A DNA stretch of 64,000 nt from Pseudovirgaria hyperparasitica (Eukaryota; Ascomycota; Dothideomycetes; Acrospermales; Acrospermaceae), in assembly GCF_010093815.1 (NCBI RefSeq), contig NW_022985562.1:124001-188000 (forward strand), in the 5' to 3' direction. Below, one piece after another: positions 1 to 9,979 of this stretch. The notes under the pieces are model-generated. The model was given only the letters and a program-made list of their open reading frames with translations, was not told the DNA's origin and did no database searches. The stretch's first letter is position 1; each line of letters opens with the position of its first letter. The position numbers and the translations under genes are program-made.

Positions 1-829
1 CATCATGGCTACCCCAGATACTCCACTCTCCACACTCCCAACTCTCCACTGGTTCGTCTTCATCGCATGATCCCCACAGCCGCTAGCCGAGTTAGACAAC
101 AATGAATGGTAATACAACAGATACGCCCGGCGGCGAGTGTTGTGACTGGGTGGTGCCCAAACACGGCGTGCAGCAGCCAAGCCATGGAGATGCATGGGTC
201 TTCCTATGCATGCACACACACATATACACAGACATATACACACACATACATGATACATAGACATAGTACCAAATGTTTCATGTCTTCCAGCTTCCATCAG
301 TCCCACCGTCGCCCCGACTAGAGAATCGTTCTGACAACAGGCCATCAGCTTGATAGATGCCCATTGCCTCATCTCCCCACTCCGCATCAACATGACCAGC
401 TAGATTACGCGTCACGTATCCATGCATGCAAGGCCAAGGACCCCTACAGTTTCACCTCCGTCTTGATTCTGTTCCTTATCGCCTTTCCGAATTACTGTTC
501 ATCTTCAAATCACGTGATATCTTCTCCTCACATCCATATCACGTGCCTATCCCGTCGGCGGCTTGGCGCTACTGTATTTGTCAGCCCTCTACGGACTTAC
601 TCACTGCCATGTTTCGTATTAACGCACGACCCAACTCCTCGACCACCGCTCAACCCTCCATCCCGAATCAAGTTTCAACGGCATGGCCGTGAGTGGGCCT
701 CGTAATGTCACGTCTACTACGCGCGTTTCGGGGTATAGAAGGGAGTAGAAGTGTATTTTAGCCTTCTGGCTATGCCTGGACTCGCTCTCTTCTCTCGTGT
801 AAATCATTTTGTCCAGTCAAGCTAAGGTC
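1..829. other. Window edge, no gene seen
   Basis: Both strands carry only short overlapping frames with no recognisable family, no splice pattern and no signal peptide. The stretch has ordinary base composition compared with the AT-rich repeat that follows it. It contains the CA-type microsatellite listed separately. It may be the flank of a gene lying outside the window. Confidence 0.5.
212..252. repeat. CA/TA-type microsatellite
   Basis: An imperfect dinucleotide tract of CA and TA steps with interruptions, lying in non-coding sequence. It is a simple repeat likely to vary in length between strains. Confidence 0.7.
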
Positions 830-1870
830 ATAATCTAGTCGTCTGGCTTATGAGAATCTCATTACTATGTACTAGCTATAGCTAGATCTACTCTTAATTT
901 CTAGATAATACCTCTTCTTTCGTATTTACTATACTTATAGTAAAGTCTCGAACTTGGTGTAATCATCCTTTTGTCTTCTGCTTATAGCTAGATCTACTTC
1001 TATACTCTGGGTCCACTCTCTTATATTAGGATCGACTACGAAACAAGTCAAGACTTGAGCTAGCTGCCTCTTCAGGTGATGCACAATCGCCTAGATTAGG
1101 CAGTTCTAGAGCCGGGCATTAGTTTTCGCCATTGTCCACGTACGCCTTCTTCTTTCTCAGTACGTAATAGATAAACTATCATACCTAAGCTTCTCTGTAA
1201 AACTTTCCACAGAGATAAGCATAGTCATTTTGTCGTTGCGAAATGTTCCGAGTGGTTTGTTTAACCGCCCAGCAGGTCCAACCAGCAAAAGTTAAGTTTC
1301 AGTCTTGCGGACGAGAGTGTTGCATCGAATGAAAAGTCAAGAGTCAGCAAATGCTTGTACTTATCGAGAGAACCTTTGTATATCAGTCACGCTGCGCCTT
1401 CCTTTAGCCTAGCCACTCGAACAGGACGGTTCGCTTCAAGCTCGTCAGAATGGGCCGTAAAAACTAGAGAGTCTGGTAACTTCCCAATCAGTATAACCTC
1501 GTTAATGACTTCTAGCTATATCTTCAACTGCTTCTCTACTCTAGCTGAATACTCTTGCTCTATATCTACTGCTACTAAATACGCAATATTAAAGCTAAGT
1601 ATAACTCTCTTAATGTCTACTAGCTGTATTTTAAATCTACTCTTATACTTAGCTAGGTTCTGATGCATTATATTTAGTATAGTAATAATATATCCTATAG
1701 TCTACTATAACTCCAGTAGTCTATACTATCTATCAGACTCAATATGTAGAGACCTAAGAGAATAACACTAAGCTTATGGACCTCAAGAGAAAGACAAGAG
1801 TATTATCAGCTGTAATATAGTTCAATTTCTACTTTCAACTATCTTTCCAAAGAAACCCAAGATACTAAAA
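830..1870. repeat. AT-rich degenerate repeat, RIP-like
   Basis: This kilobase is rich in TA steps and in short recurring words such as CTAGCTATAG and TAGCTAGATCTACT (near 873-893 and again near 984-998). It contrasts sharply with the GC-richer coding DNA next to it. In Pezizomycotina, repeat-induced point mutation turns CpA into TpA and leaves exactly this texture, so I read it as an old, inactivated repeat copy. No terminal repeats, target-site duplication or confident protein domain could be identified, so the family is unknown. Confidence 0.5.
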
Positions 1871-2054
1871 AATACAAACATGCGTCAATCAATGCGCAAT
1901 TCATGTAGCCCGCGCCCATAGATCCCGCGCTAGCTATCCAAGTCACACGCTTCAGATCGTGTCAATGGAACTGTATCTAAACCAAGGCCCTGCTGTTCCA
2001 TGCAAAATTCCCTTATTTCATTGACCCCTAGCCCCTTGCCCCTGACCCCCTCCC

Positions 2055-4154
2055 CTACTCGCCATAAAAGCGCTCAAACACCTCTTCACCAAAGCCATCA
2101 GTATCATCAGCCTGTGGCAACTCGTACTGGTCCATAGTGCCATCTCCTCCAAATCCAAACCGGCTCTCGGAGCCCGCGCCGCCAGGCATGTTGTTGCCGA
2201 ACGTCTGATCGGCGTACGACCACGTCTGCGGAATGTCATCGTGGATACCGCCGTCGCTGCTACTGTTATTGTTGTTGTTATTGCCACTGCTGCTGCTATT
2301 GTTGTTATTGAATCCATATGCCGGATTTGCAACGATCGGGAAGCCCGTGTAGGGCGCGGTGCTGTGGCCCGTCTGGGTCTGGGTCTGGGTCTGGGTCTGG
2401 GTCTGGCGCAGGTTGTGCGCTGGGTGCGAGCGGAGTGCCGTCGAGGGGCCTGCGGGGATGTTGAAGGGCGGAGGCGAAGATGTGGCGGTGAGGTCGCTTT
2501 GGTGCTGCTTCGGCTGGCGCTGCTGCTCTTGTTGCTGCTGCATCTGCGAGCGACGACGGGTGACAGGGCCGGTTAGTGTGTCGGTGGTTCTGCGTGTACG
2601 CTTCGACGGCAGGGGTGGCTTGAATTCGCCCTCCGAGTCGAGCTCCGGGTCGTGGCCGAAGGAGTCGTCATCGTCGTCGTCGAGCGCAGACGCGGTTTCA
2701 CCACGGGAACGACGCGAGGGCTTGCGTTTCTTGATGCCCGTCATGTCGCTCAGCGCGGCTTTTTCGGCAGCGGTGAGGGCCTGGAATTTCTTTGTGCTGA
2801 GCATCTTGAGACGTTCACTTTTGGTCTCGTTGTTGGTGACGTTTTGAAGGTTTCGTCGGAGCTGCTTCTTGGGGCCCTGGATCAGGTTGACGATGTTCTC
2901 GTTGCCCATGGCGCGCTGGCACAGGCTCTTGAACTGGCGGAGGTTCTTGCAGATGGAGGCAATACGTGCGGTAAAGGACAGATCGCGGTCGGTCAGGGTG
3001 GACGAGTTGGCGTTGGGGTGTAGGTAGGCCACGGCGCCGTATGTGTGCAGGCGGACCGTGTCTTCAACGATGCGCCAGGCGCCTGCTTCGACGTCTTGCT
3101 GAGGGTACTTGCCCTCCGTAAAACGTGGGATCAACTGGGTTTTGGCGTCTGGGCGATCTTTGATCTCGCTGATGTCGACAATGGCGGTGGCCACGAGCTT
3201 GACGTATTGTAGTTTCTCGGCGTCAGTACGGGGCACAGAGGGATCCGGCTCGAGAGTCCAGGCTGGACGATTGCGCCAGGCGTGAGCGGCAGCATAGTTT
3301 TGAAAGTAGCCTTGCCATTCGCCAAATGTGCCAGGAATTTGGGAGACTGGAGGAGCCGGTTTGGAGAGCAGATCATTGTCATTTGGGTACTTGATGGTGA
3401 TAGCAGGAGTAGCAATCCTGGAGTCTGATTGGGGGCTTTCCGGAACGGGATAGGAGGCGGCGTGGAGCTGCTGCGATGGGTTCGAACTAGGTCTCTGACG
3501 TGGATTGGAATATACTCGAGCCTGGGTAACCTGTGGAGATTCACTCTGTGGGGTACCAGTAAGGCCTGGCGCTTGCTGGTAAGTTTTAGACTGGGATTGG
3601 GAACTTATATTTCCGTGATTCGGGGTCTGCTTCGCACTCCTTGGTGCTTGGGTATAGATATCAGGTCTCTTCGCGCGGATGAAACTAGGAGGAGACTCAT
3701 TTTCGTCCCCAAATGAAGCATTGAGGGATCTGGTCAAGTTGGTTCGCTGATCACCAACCCGATGGGTGTCCATGAGGCTCTGGGTCGCCTGACTCGGAAA
3801 TCTCTGAGCAACTGGATTCGTATAACCGAATGTCTGACTGGGAAGGCCGTAAGGAGTCTGATTCGGAAAGCCGTAGAGGGACGGATTTGGAACGCCGTGA
3901 GGAGTCTGATTTGTGAACCCTTGGCTAGCTTGAGAAAAACGGAGAGGATTCTGGTTTTGTATGCCCCTAGGAGGTTGCAAGAAACGACTGTTGGTTTGAT
4001 TGCTTGTTGTGAAACCATCCGAGTTAGAGATATACTGGCTAAAGGCATTATTGTCTCCGTCCAAACCCTCATTTGTGAGTTCCTGTAGTTCGTGTAGATT
4101 AAACGGAGGAGCATTTCCGTTGTGCGTAGACTGGTGGTTCTCCTGACCAGCCAT
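2055..4154 (-). CDS. Gln/Asn-rich nuclear-type protein, paralogue A
   Basis: A single-exon gene of 699 residues; I do not recognise a named family. Residues 1-270 are disordered and rich in Q, N, S and P. They include imperfect repeats around residues 76-125 built on the unit NQTPxGxPxxxxxG. A folded segment follows at about residues 275-450, with DAEKLQYVKLVATAIVDI, KDRP, EAGAWRIV, LSFTARIASICKNLR and LIQGPKK. Next come a basic patch (KKRKPSRRSRG, near 474-484), an acidic run of aspartates, QQQQ-rich and TQ-repeat tracts, and an Asn/Ser-rich tail. The segment at 275-450 clearly matches the protein encoded at 6857-8455 on the same strand, so the two are paralogues. The basic and acidic low-complexity parts suggest a nuclear regulator or chromatin-associated protein, but that is inference. 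The ATG at 4154 opens the frame and no intron is needed. Confidence 0.8.
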   Translation of the reverse strand: MAGQENHQSTHNGNAPPFNLHELQELTNEGLDGDNNAFSQYISNSDGFTTSNQTNSRFLQPPRGIQNQNPLRFSQASQGFTNQTPHGVPNPSLYGFPNQTPYGLPSQTFGYTNPVAQRFPSQATQSLMDTHRVGDQRTNLTRSLNASFGDENESPPSFIRAKRPDIYTQAPRSAKQTPNHGNISSQSQSKTYQQAPGLTGTPQSESPQVTQARVYSNPRQRPSSNPSQQLHAASYPVPESPQSDSRIATPAITIKYPNDNDLLSKPAPPVSQIPGTFGEWQGYFQNYAAAHAWRNRPAWTLEPDPSVPRTDAEKLQYVKLVATAIVDISEIKDRPDAKTQLIPRFTEGKYPQQDVEAGAWRIVEDTVRLHTYGAVAYLHPNANSSTLTDRDLSFTARIASICKNLRQFKSLCQRAMGNENIVNLIQGPKKQLRRNLQNVTNNETKSERLKMLSTKKFQALTAAEKAALSDMTGIKKRKPSRRSRGETASALDDDDDDSFGHDPELDSEGEFKPPLPSKRTRRTTDTLTGPVTRRRSQMQQQQEQQRQPKQHQSDLTATSSPPPFNIPAGPSTALRSHPAHNLRQTQTQTQTQTQTGHSTAPYTGFPIVANPAYGFNNNNSSSSGNNNNNNSSSDGGIHDDIPQTWSYADQTFGNNMPGGAGSESRFGFGGDGTMDQYELPQADDTDGFGEEVFERFYGE
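2367..2403. repeat. GGTCTG hexamer repeat inside paralogue A
   Basis: About six tandem copies of a GTCTGG-type hexamer. Read on the minus strand they encode an alternating Thr-Gln run in the C-terminal half of the protein. Because the unit is six bases, length changes keep the reading frame. Confidence 0.8.
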
Positions 4155-4574
4155 ATCGGACAGATCTTCTGTGAATAGGTGTTCTCTTCGGTATGGGGCG
4201 TGGTTCCTGTTCTGGACTTCGTCGCTCAGATGTTTCGGGTGATACTGTACTCGTCTAGTGATGAAGATCTGTCAATATCGTGTGAACGAGGAGTGTATTT
4301 GTACTTACGGGTCGGGCGTCACTCTCTTCGCTCTTGTAAACTCTGTTCTGGTTCAAAGCTTATCCGACCCAGATGTGTTGTCGTTTAGGGGGAAACAGAG
4401 TTGCAAAAGCTGTGAAACTGCTCTATATCGTGATGTTTGTCGTGATGTTTGCTTTGCTTGACCTCAATGCTTGTCAACTTCAAGATGAAATGTCCATTCA
4501 GGGGTCAGCACAGAGTAAAGGGTGAAAGATCTCTGATCGTGAAAGGCAGAAGGCTTCTCCAGAACAAAGTCAAG

Positions 4575-4620
4575 ATGGTGAAGAAAGGAAGAAGGAAGAA
4601 GAAGAGAAAAGGGAGATATA
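4575..4620 (-). promoter_or_regulatory. Pyrimidine-rich promoter tract
   Basis: The plus strand is almost pure A/G here, so the minus strand is a C/T-rich tract about 420 bp upstream of the start codon of paralogue A. Such CT-rich tracts often lie near transcription starts in filamentous fungi. The assignment to this gene is positional inference. Confidence 0.35.
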
Positions 4621-4649
4621 GTGGGACTATATGCACCTGAGGACGGCAA

Positions 4650-6856
4650 AGTTGTGGACAGTATTTCTGTTCTGTTCCACGTGCTAAGCGATGTCGTGAC
4701 TGTCCTAAGCCTCAGTTTTGACGGTACTAGTACCGAGAAATATCGTCCGGCGAGCCAGGTAGTGGCAATTGAAACACTCTATTTACAGTGTGTCTTTGTT
4801 GATACCCTTCTATAGGCCCGACGAACAGGGGTTGCCTTGTGACCAAATCACGATACTACCGACTCATCGTACGTATTAGGCACAGTGTTGTAGGTTCTAT
4901 ATCATCTCGTAAGGCTTAGCAAGGCATATACAGAGGTAGTCTATCACTTAGACGGCTCGGCAAGCAGCTGCCTCCGTCAGTATTGTGTGATCAGCCGAAC
5001 ACTGTCGTACTCGGCCGCCACCAACACGACAATACGATACTGTCTATTCGTACCTGACGTGTCTGATTGTACCTGGATATGACATCAAATCAAATGTCTC
5101 CTGGCAGACCTTATCGATCCCTACATAGGGTAATTCCATGTCTATGCCAGTAGGCACGTCTTAATGGCAATGGGAAGAAGAACCGACCGTTTTGATAATC
5201 TCAGGGGCATTTGACTGCTCCATGAAATGATTCAATACTTACCGGCAAAGTAGATACTTGGCTTAATGCAGATGTATCCTACTATTGAGGCATTCCGGAC
5301 TAAGTACTATCAAATCTCGACGGCTGTTCAAGACCAGGACATTTACAGAATGCCGAAAATATATAAAAATGTCACTTGTAAGATCGCCACTCAGCATAGA
5401 TACCTTCACGGTTACTACAATGAGCGTTGACCAAACTTAGCTCTTTACACTTGGTTGTTTGCAAAAGATTTTCTTAACTACGAGGCCCGCGGAATGATTG
5501 ATAAGGCTCATCTTCATATCTGATATTCTTCGAATCCACGAAACTGCATGACAATATCTTCGTGATACCAAGTGTGTACCTAGTTCTACCTTCCACTGCC
5601 GTAGATCGCTTGTGCGTTACCCTTTAAAAACATATCTTTATTATTCCGATGTCCGATTATGCTTGTTCGATTATAGGATCGTTTGGCAGGAGAACTTTGT
5701 AGGAAAGGGGGTATAAACTCGTTTATGGTATCTCAAGGAGTACAAATCGACTAATTCAAGGGAGTTTGATGAATGGGAACGCGTCTGTCTGATTTAAGAG
5801 TAGCCGAGTTCTATAAAGGCACGAGTCAGTAGATAGGTAGATATTTGACAGTTCTTAAGCTGTAGAATGGGACGTACCAAATGGAAAAAGGGCATGGAAT
5901 ATGGATTTTCCTCAAGCAGGATAAGGTATGGGGAACATGGCGATGTATGGCAAAGTACCACATCCATAGCAGACTTGATATGGACAGAACGTTGTGTACT
6001 TTAGTAGTAGCTTCGTTTAGTCAAAAGATGAGTTTGGGGCTAATAATGTATCAACGGATCATCTAAAGGAAGTATCGAGATGTACAGTTGATACGTATTA
6101 CTCGAACGTATCGTAGTGATCATCAGAGTCATCTCAAAGATATCCTATAGCAAATGAGTGCTATAATCGGTATGTCTATCCTCTTTAGAATGTCCACGTA
6201 ACAGTGTATTTCATCAGTTGTCCTATTTCCAAGTCTCATAGACATGACCCCGGGGTCGAGCCGACGGGACCGGGTTATTATTGTGTGCATTGTTGAGCAC
6301 CTCCTGGAGCGTGCTAGATTCCAAGATCTTGATGGTCAAAAAATAGTGTCAACACCAATCATTCATAAATCCAACGAACGCATCAAACGGATAATAAATA
6401 TTATCATTATCTCTATGAACGTATGATTTAAAAAGCTCAACGCTAATTCTAAGTCAGGTACAAAGAATGAAGTGCTCGACACTGATGTCAGCTGGCCCAA
6501 AGACAAAGAATGAAGCGCTCGAATGATACGCTCAAGGCGGATACAAAGAATTTCCAGCCTCGCATGCAAGACGCTCCGACAACAAAGGACTATCGAAAGG
6601 GGTATCGTGAAAGAAACTAGACGCCATAGTTCAAAAGGCATCGTGAAGATGGACAAGAAGTCGAGATAAAAAGAACATCCAAAAAGGGAAAAGAGATATC
6701 ATGGCCTAAATTCGCGACATGCTGACACACTTCGTGGCTGATGTCGTCATAAACGCTCGATATACCAAACAATACCAGAAACTCCAGAGTCCGGGGTATA
6801 ATACAACTAGTAAGTATGATCACCATTAATGGTCTTGTCGATGTATCCAACACCCC
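4650..6856. other. Intergenic, no gene seen
   Basis: Two kilobases between the paralogous genes. All frames are short and none shows a domain or a plausible chain of exons. The sequence is moderately AT-rich without the strong TA-word texture of the 0.83-1.87 kb repeat. It would hold the promoter of paralogue A near its left end. Confidence 0.5.
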
Positions 6857-8455
6857 TCATGTTGTTGATCGACTTTTATGTGCTAGATCACCATCGACGC
6901 GGAGCCCTAGACGTAAACGACGGCCTCTCTCAGCCGTAGCTCTCGAGCTACGAAGACTGGGACTATCTTCAACTTCGACAGTCTCTTCAACGTACTCTTC
7001 ATCTCCGTCTTCTTCTCCTTCTCCCTCGGCATCTTCATCTTCTTCCTCGCCAAAATCAATGGCCCAGCCCCGCGCTTTTGCTTTCTTGCCTGTCTCGAGC
7101 AAACCCTTCTTCTTCTCATTTCCGGAGGCATTAGAAATAATACGCTTCATCAGCTTGTTTGGGCCAGGAATGAGGATGTCAAGTTTCTGGCCGTTCATGA
7201 CCTCGGTACACGTGTTGTGCATCTTCTGTCAAAGAGTCAGACAGAATAGGCGAGGAAAGAAGAATGATCCTTAGTTTCCAAGAAAAAAGCGAAGAGACTT
7301 ACACGAAGGATTTTACAAATAAGATCGATGCGTTCGACGAAGCTGAGTTGTGTATCGCGCATAGAGATACGACTCTTACAGCCTTGAGCAACCCACATGT
7401 TGTCGCCGAGGCGGTGAAGTTTAGCGGTAAGGTCCTGTACAAAACGTCAACAATGCACTGAAAGCTTCGATGAAGAGGAGTATTACCGCTACATGCCAGG
7501 CACGAGCCTCTATCTGGCGTAGAGTCCATTGTCCAGCTCCCCAGTGTTTCGGGTCGGGTACTTTTGGTCTGTACTTATCCTTTCCTATGCTGATCATGGC
7601 CTCGAATATGGCTTCCGCATACGGACGTAGCTCTTGGTCGGTCAGCGGAGCATTAGTGTCCTGATTCTTCCAATGCTTTCTCTCGTCAATGTATGCCTTT
7701 GCCTGGACGGGACCTTGGAAGTTACAGAAACCATTCTCTGAGGGAGGAATGGCGATGTGAAGAAGCGGCTCTGGTGAGTTCATCAGGGCAGTAGAATTAT
7801 ATCTTTCCCTAACTCCGAAGTTCGTCAGCTCGTCGTTTGGAATAAAAGATGATGAAGGCGTTTCATTCTGGTAGGACGCGGCATTGTGCCGATCTTGAGT
7901 CTGAAAGTCCATCGGCGTCCCGCTCAGTGGGGTAGCGGCAGAGTTGTTTTGTATGATCTGCTGAAAGCGCTGATGATTAAAAGCATTCTGCTGCTGCTGC
8001 TGCCTCCATTGTCTTTGTTGCTGCTGTCTCTGTTGCAGTTGCTGCATATGTAACTCCGTCTGCTGTCTCTGTAACTGCAGAGTATAATGAGAAGCATGGT
8101 TCATTGTCTGTTGCTGATCAGACATCTTGAACTCTGTATTCTGCATGATATTGCCGAAGGAAGAGCGGTCATCGGGTGAGAGATGGTCGATTCCACCCTG
8201 AACCTGGAGAGCTTTCGCAATCTTGAAGTCAAAATTGTTCAAGTCATCTTGTGATAACTGACCGGTTCCAATCCCAATGTTGGCTTCGTACTTTGGGAGC
8301 CCATGTATATGACGCGGTGAAGGCTCTATCACGGGTGACGAAGAGTTCATTCCTGATGCCCCGTAGTAAGGCTGACCGGGTTGTTGTGTGTTGCTATAAG
8401 GGCTTTCGGGATTGATCTGGAATTCCCAATTCTGCTCCGAAGTTGGATGGTACAT
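6857..8455 (-). CDS. Gln-rich protein with shared domain, paralogue B
   Basis: Three exons, 8455-7487, 7434-7303 and 7225-6857, give 489 residues. Both introns (52 and 77 bp) are GT-AG and fall in phase 0. Residues 1-240 are disordered. Residues 126-170 are Gln-rich, with runs of four and five Q. The folded part, about residues 250-410, aligns with paralogue A (2055-4154). The matches are LTDQELRPYAEAIFEAMISI against DAEKLQYVKLVATAIVDI, QIEARAWHVA against VEAGAWRIV, LSFVERIDLICKILR against LSFTARIASICKNLR, and LIPGPNKLMKR against LIQGPKKQLRR. The tail has an acidic stretch of Glu/Asp followed by an Arg-rich end. The match continues across both introns, which confirms the splicing. The function is unknown. 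The layout of disordered Q-rich head, small domain, acidic patch and basic patch suggests a nuclear regulator. Confidence 0.82.
7986..8061. repeat. CTG/TTG triplet-rich tract (poly-Gln coding)
   Basis: Interrupted CTG and TTG triplets on the plus strand. Read on the minus strand they encode the Gln-rich segment of paralogue B at about residues 132-157. Confidence 0.7.
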
Positions 8456-9979
8456 GACTGCGATGTAGCAATCCAGGTACAGGAGATATGAATTCGACCT
8501 AAGGCACTGTGAGGTGCGTGTAAGATCCGAGTCTAGCAGCAGCTATAGACTGAAGATGTAGAGGTCTACCAGAGACTTCGATGAATAGAAACTGAGGATT
8601 GTAATGAATAAGACTGAGTCTTCGTGAAACTGAAAAGTGTGTGGTAAGATAGAAGGGCAAGAAGAAAGAGGAGTATGGTATGGCTAAATATGTATCATGG
8701 CAGACTGGCGGTCTGCACGTGTTGTTCATGCACTGATATAGCACCACAGCTTTCATGTACTGTCTACGGTGACATGGCAACCATGCGGACGTCGAAAGAG
8801 CTGAAATAGCCCAGGCAACCGAGTGTATGCGTCGTGTGCCGGGTATAAGCATCGATCGCTGCGGCATGGGGTTTTTGAGAAACGCGTGAAAGAACCCCAT
8901 GGCTAGCACATCGGACTTTCGAAAGTACTATTCACTCTCCTCTTGAGTACTCTTGACCAGTAACTGAGGAATATATACTGCACCTGAGAGGCAGAATCTA
9001 TCATGAATGTCTTCAGCTGTCATGAGCGTCTTGCTATATGACTGCTCCATTGATAGAATTTTCACAAAACCTGAAGATGGCGTACTAGAACCGTCTGCGA
9101 ATCTTGGAAGCTAAGCGACCCTGCAAAAGCTCCCCGAATGACCATACTATGCGAGGAACATCAAATCTACTATTTCAGCTGGTCGGTCATATTGATGAAA
9201 CTTCTAAGATGTCGGGTCAGCAAAATCACTGAAGCGTCGCTAATATGGACCTCACCTTGCTCCTGCACTTTCACGGTGGAGCCAGTCTCAGGCTCACGTA
9301 GAGTGCAGATAACGAAGTCTCTTAAGTTATCCTTCTTTGTGCTTAAGGGGCTTGTCATCTCTTTGCAGTTGAGATATGTGATGGTTAGAATTACACAACT
9401 TAAGTCTGACTTCACTATACCTGCAGGGGCTCGAAGAAGAGTATATATATCATCCCAGATGAAGGTGTGTGCATTCTTCAAGTATACAAGTCACCTGGAG
9501 ATGGCTTCAGCCAAGTGGAAGCTAGAGGCGCGGAAAAGAAAAAGATAGTTGTTGAGACTCAGATGATAAAGTAGTCGTGACCTATATACACAAGCATTCT
9601 ATCACCGCTTACGTATGCAGACAATTCACAGAAGTCGCCATCGACTGTCTTCACCATTTCTCGGCCGATTCATTCCGGATATGTCTAACATGGTCTTAAT
9701 ATTGATTTCATGATCACGAACTACAATCGCCAAGATCTTGAAATGTCAATAGTAGTTAAGGACAAGGCAGGATTGACAATATATATCCTTATGGACAATT
9801 AGGTAATGCCGGGAGCGAAGTGTACTTAGTAAATACAGCTATTGTTACAGTGAGTCATGATTGGGTATCCCAGACGCCATGGCCGAAGCTTTGTGCAATC
9901 AGAACTCCGTACCCACCCAACAACGCTTTCTAGAAGAGACAGGTATCTAGGAGTCCACCGTTATTATTCATTACCCATT
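8456..9979. other. Intergenic; one ORF of doubtful status
   Basis: The upstream part (to about 8950) is the promoter side of paralogue B. Around 9170-9481 both strands have open frames of over 100 codons. The minus-strand one (about 103 codons) reads somewhat like protein, but it has no recognisable domain and no convincing flanking exons. I do not call a gene here. Confidence 0.4.

Noticed and set aside
2241-3023. Long plus-strand frames opposite paralogue A
   Set aside because: They are the antisense reading of its low-complexity codons (runs of V, L, C and S) and have no domain.
9138-9548. Overlapping 103- and 136-codon frames on both strands
   Set aside because: Neither has a recognisable domain, signal peptide or partner exon. 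The minus-strand one reads somewhat protein-like but cannot be supported.
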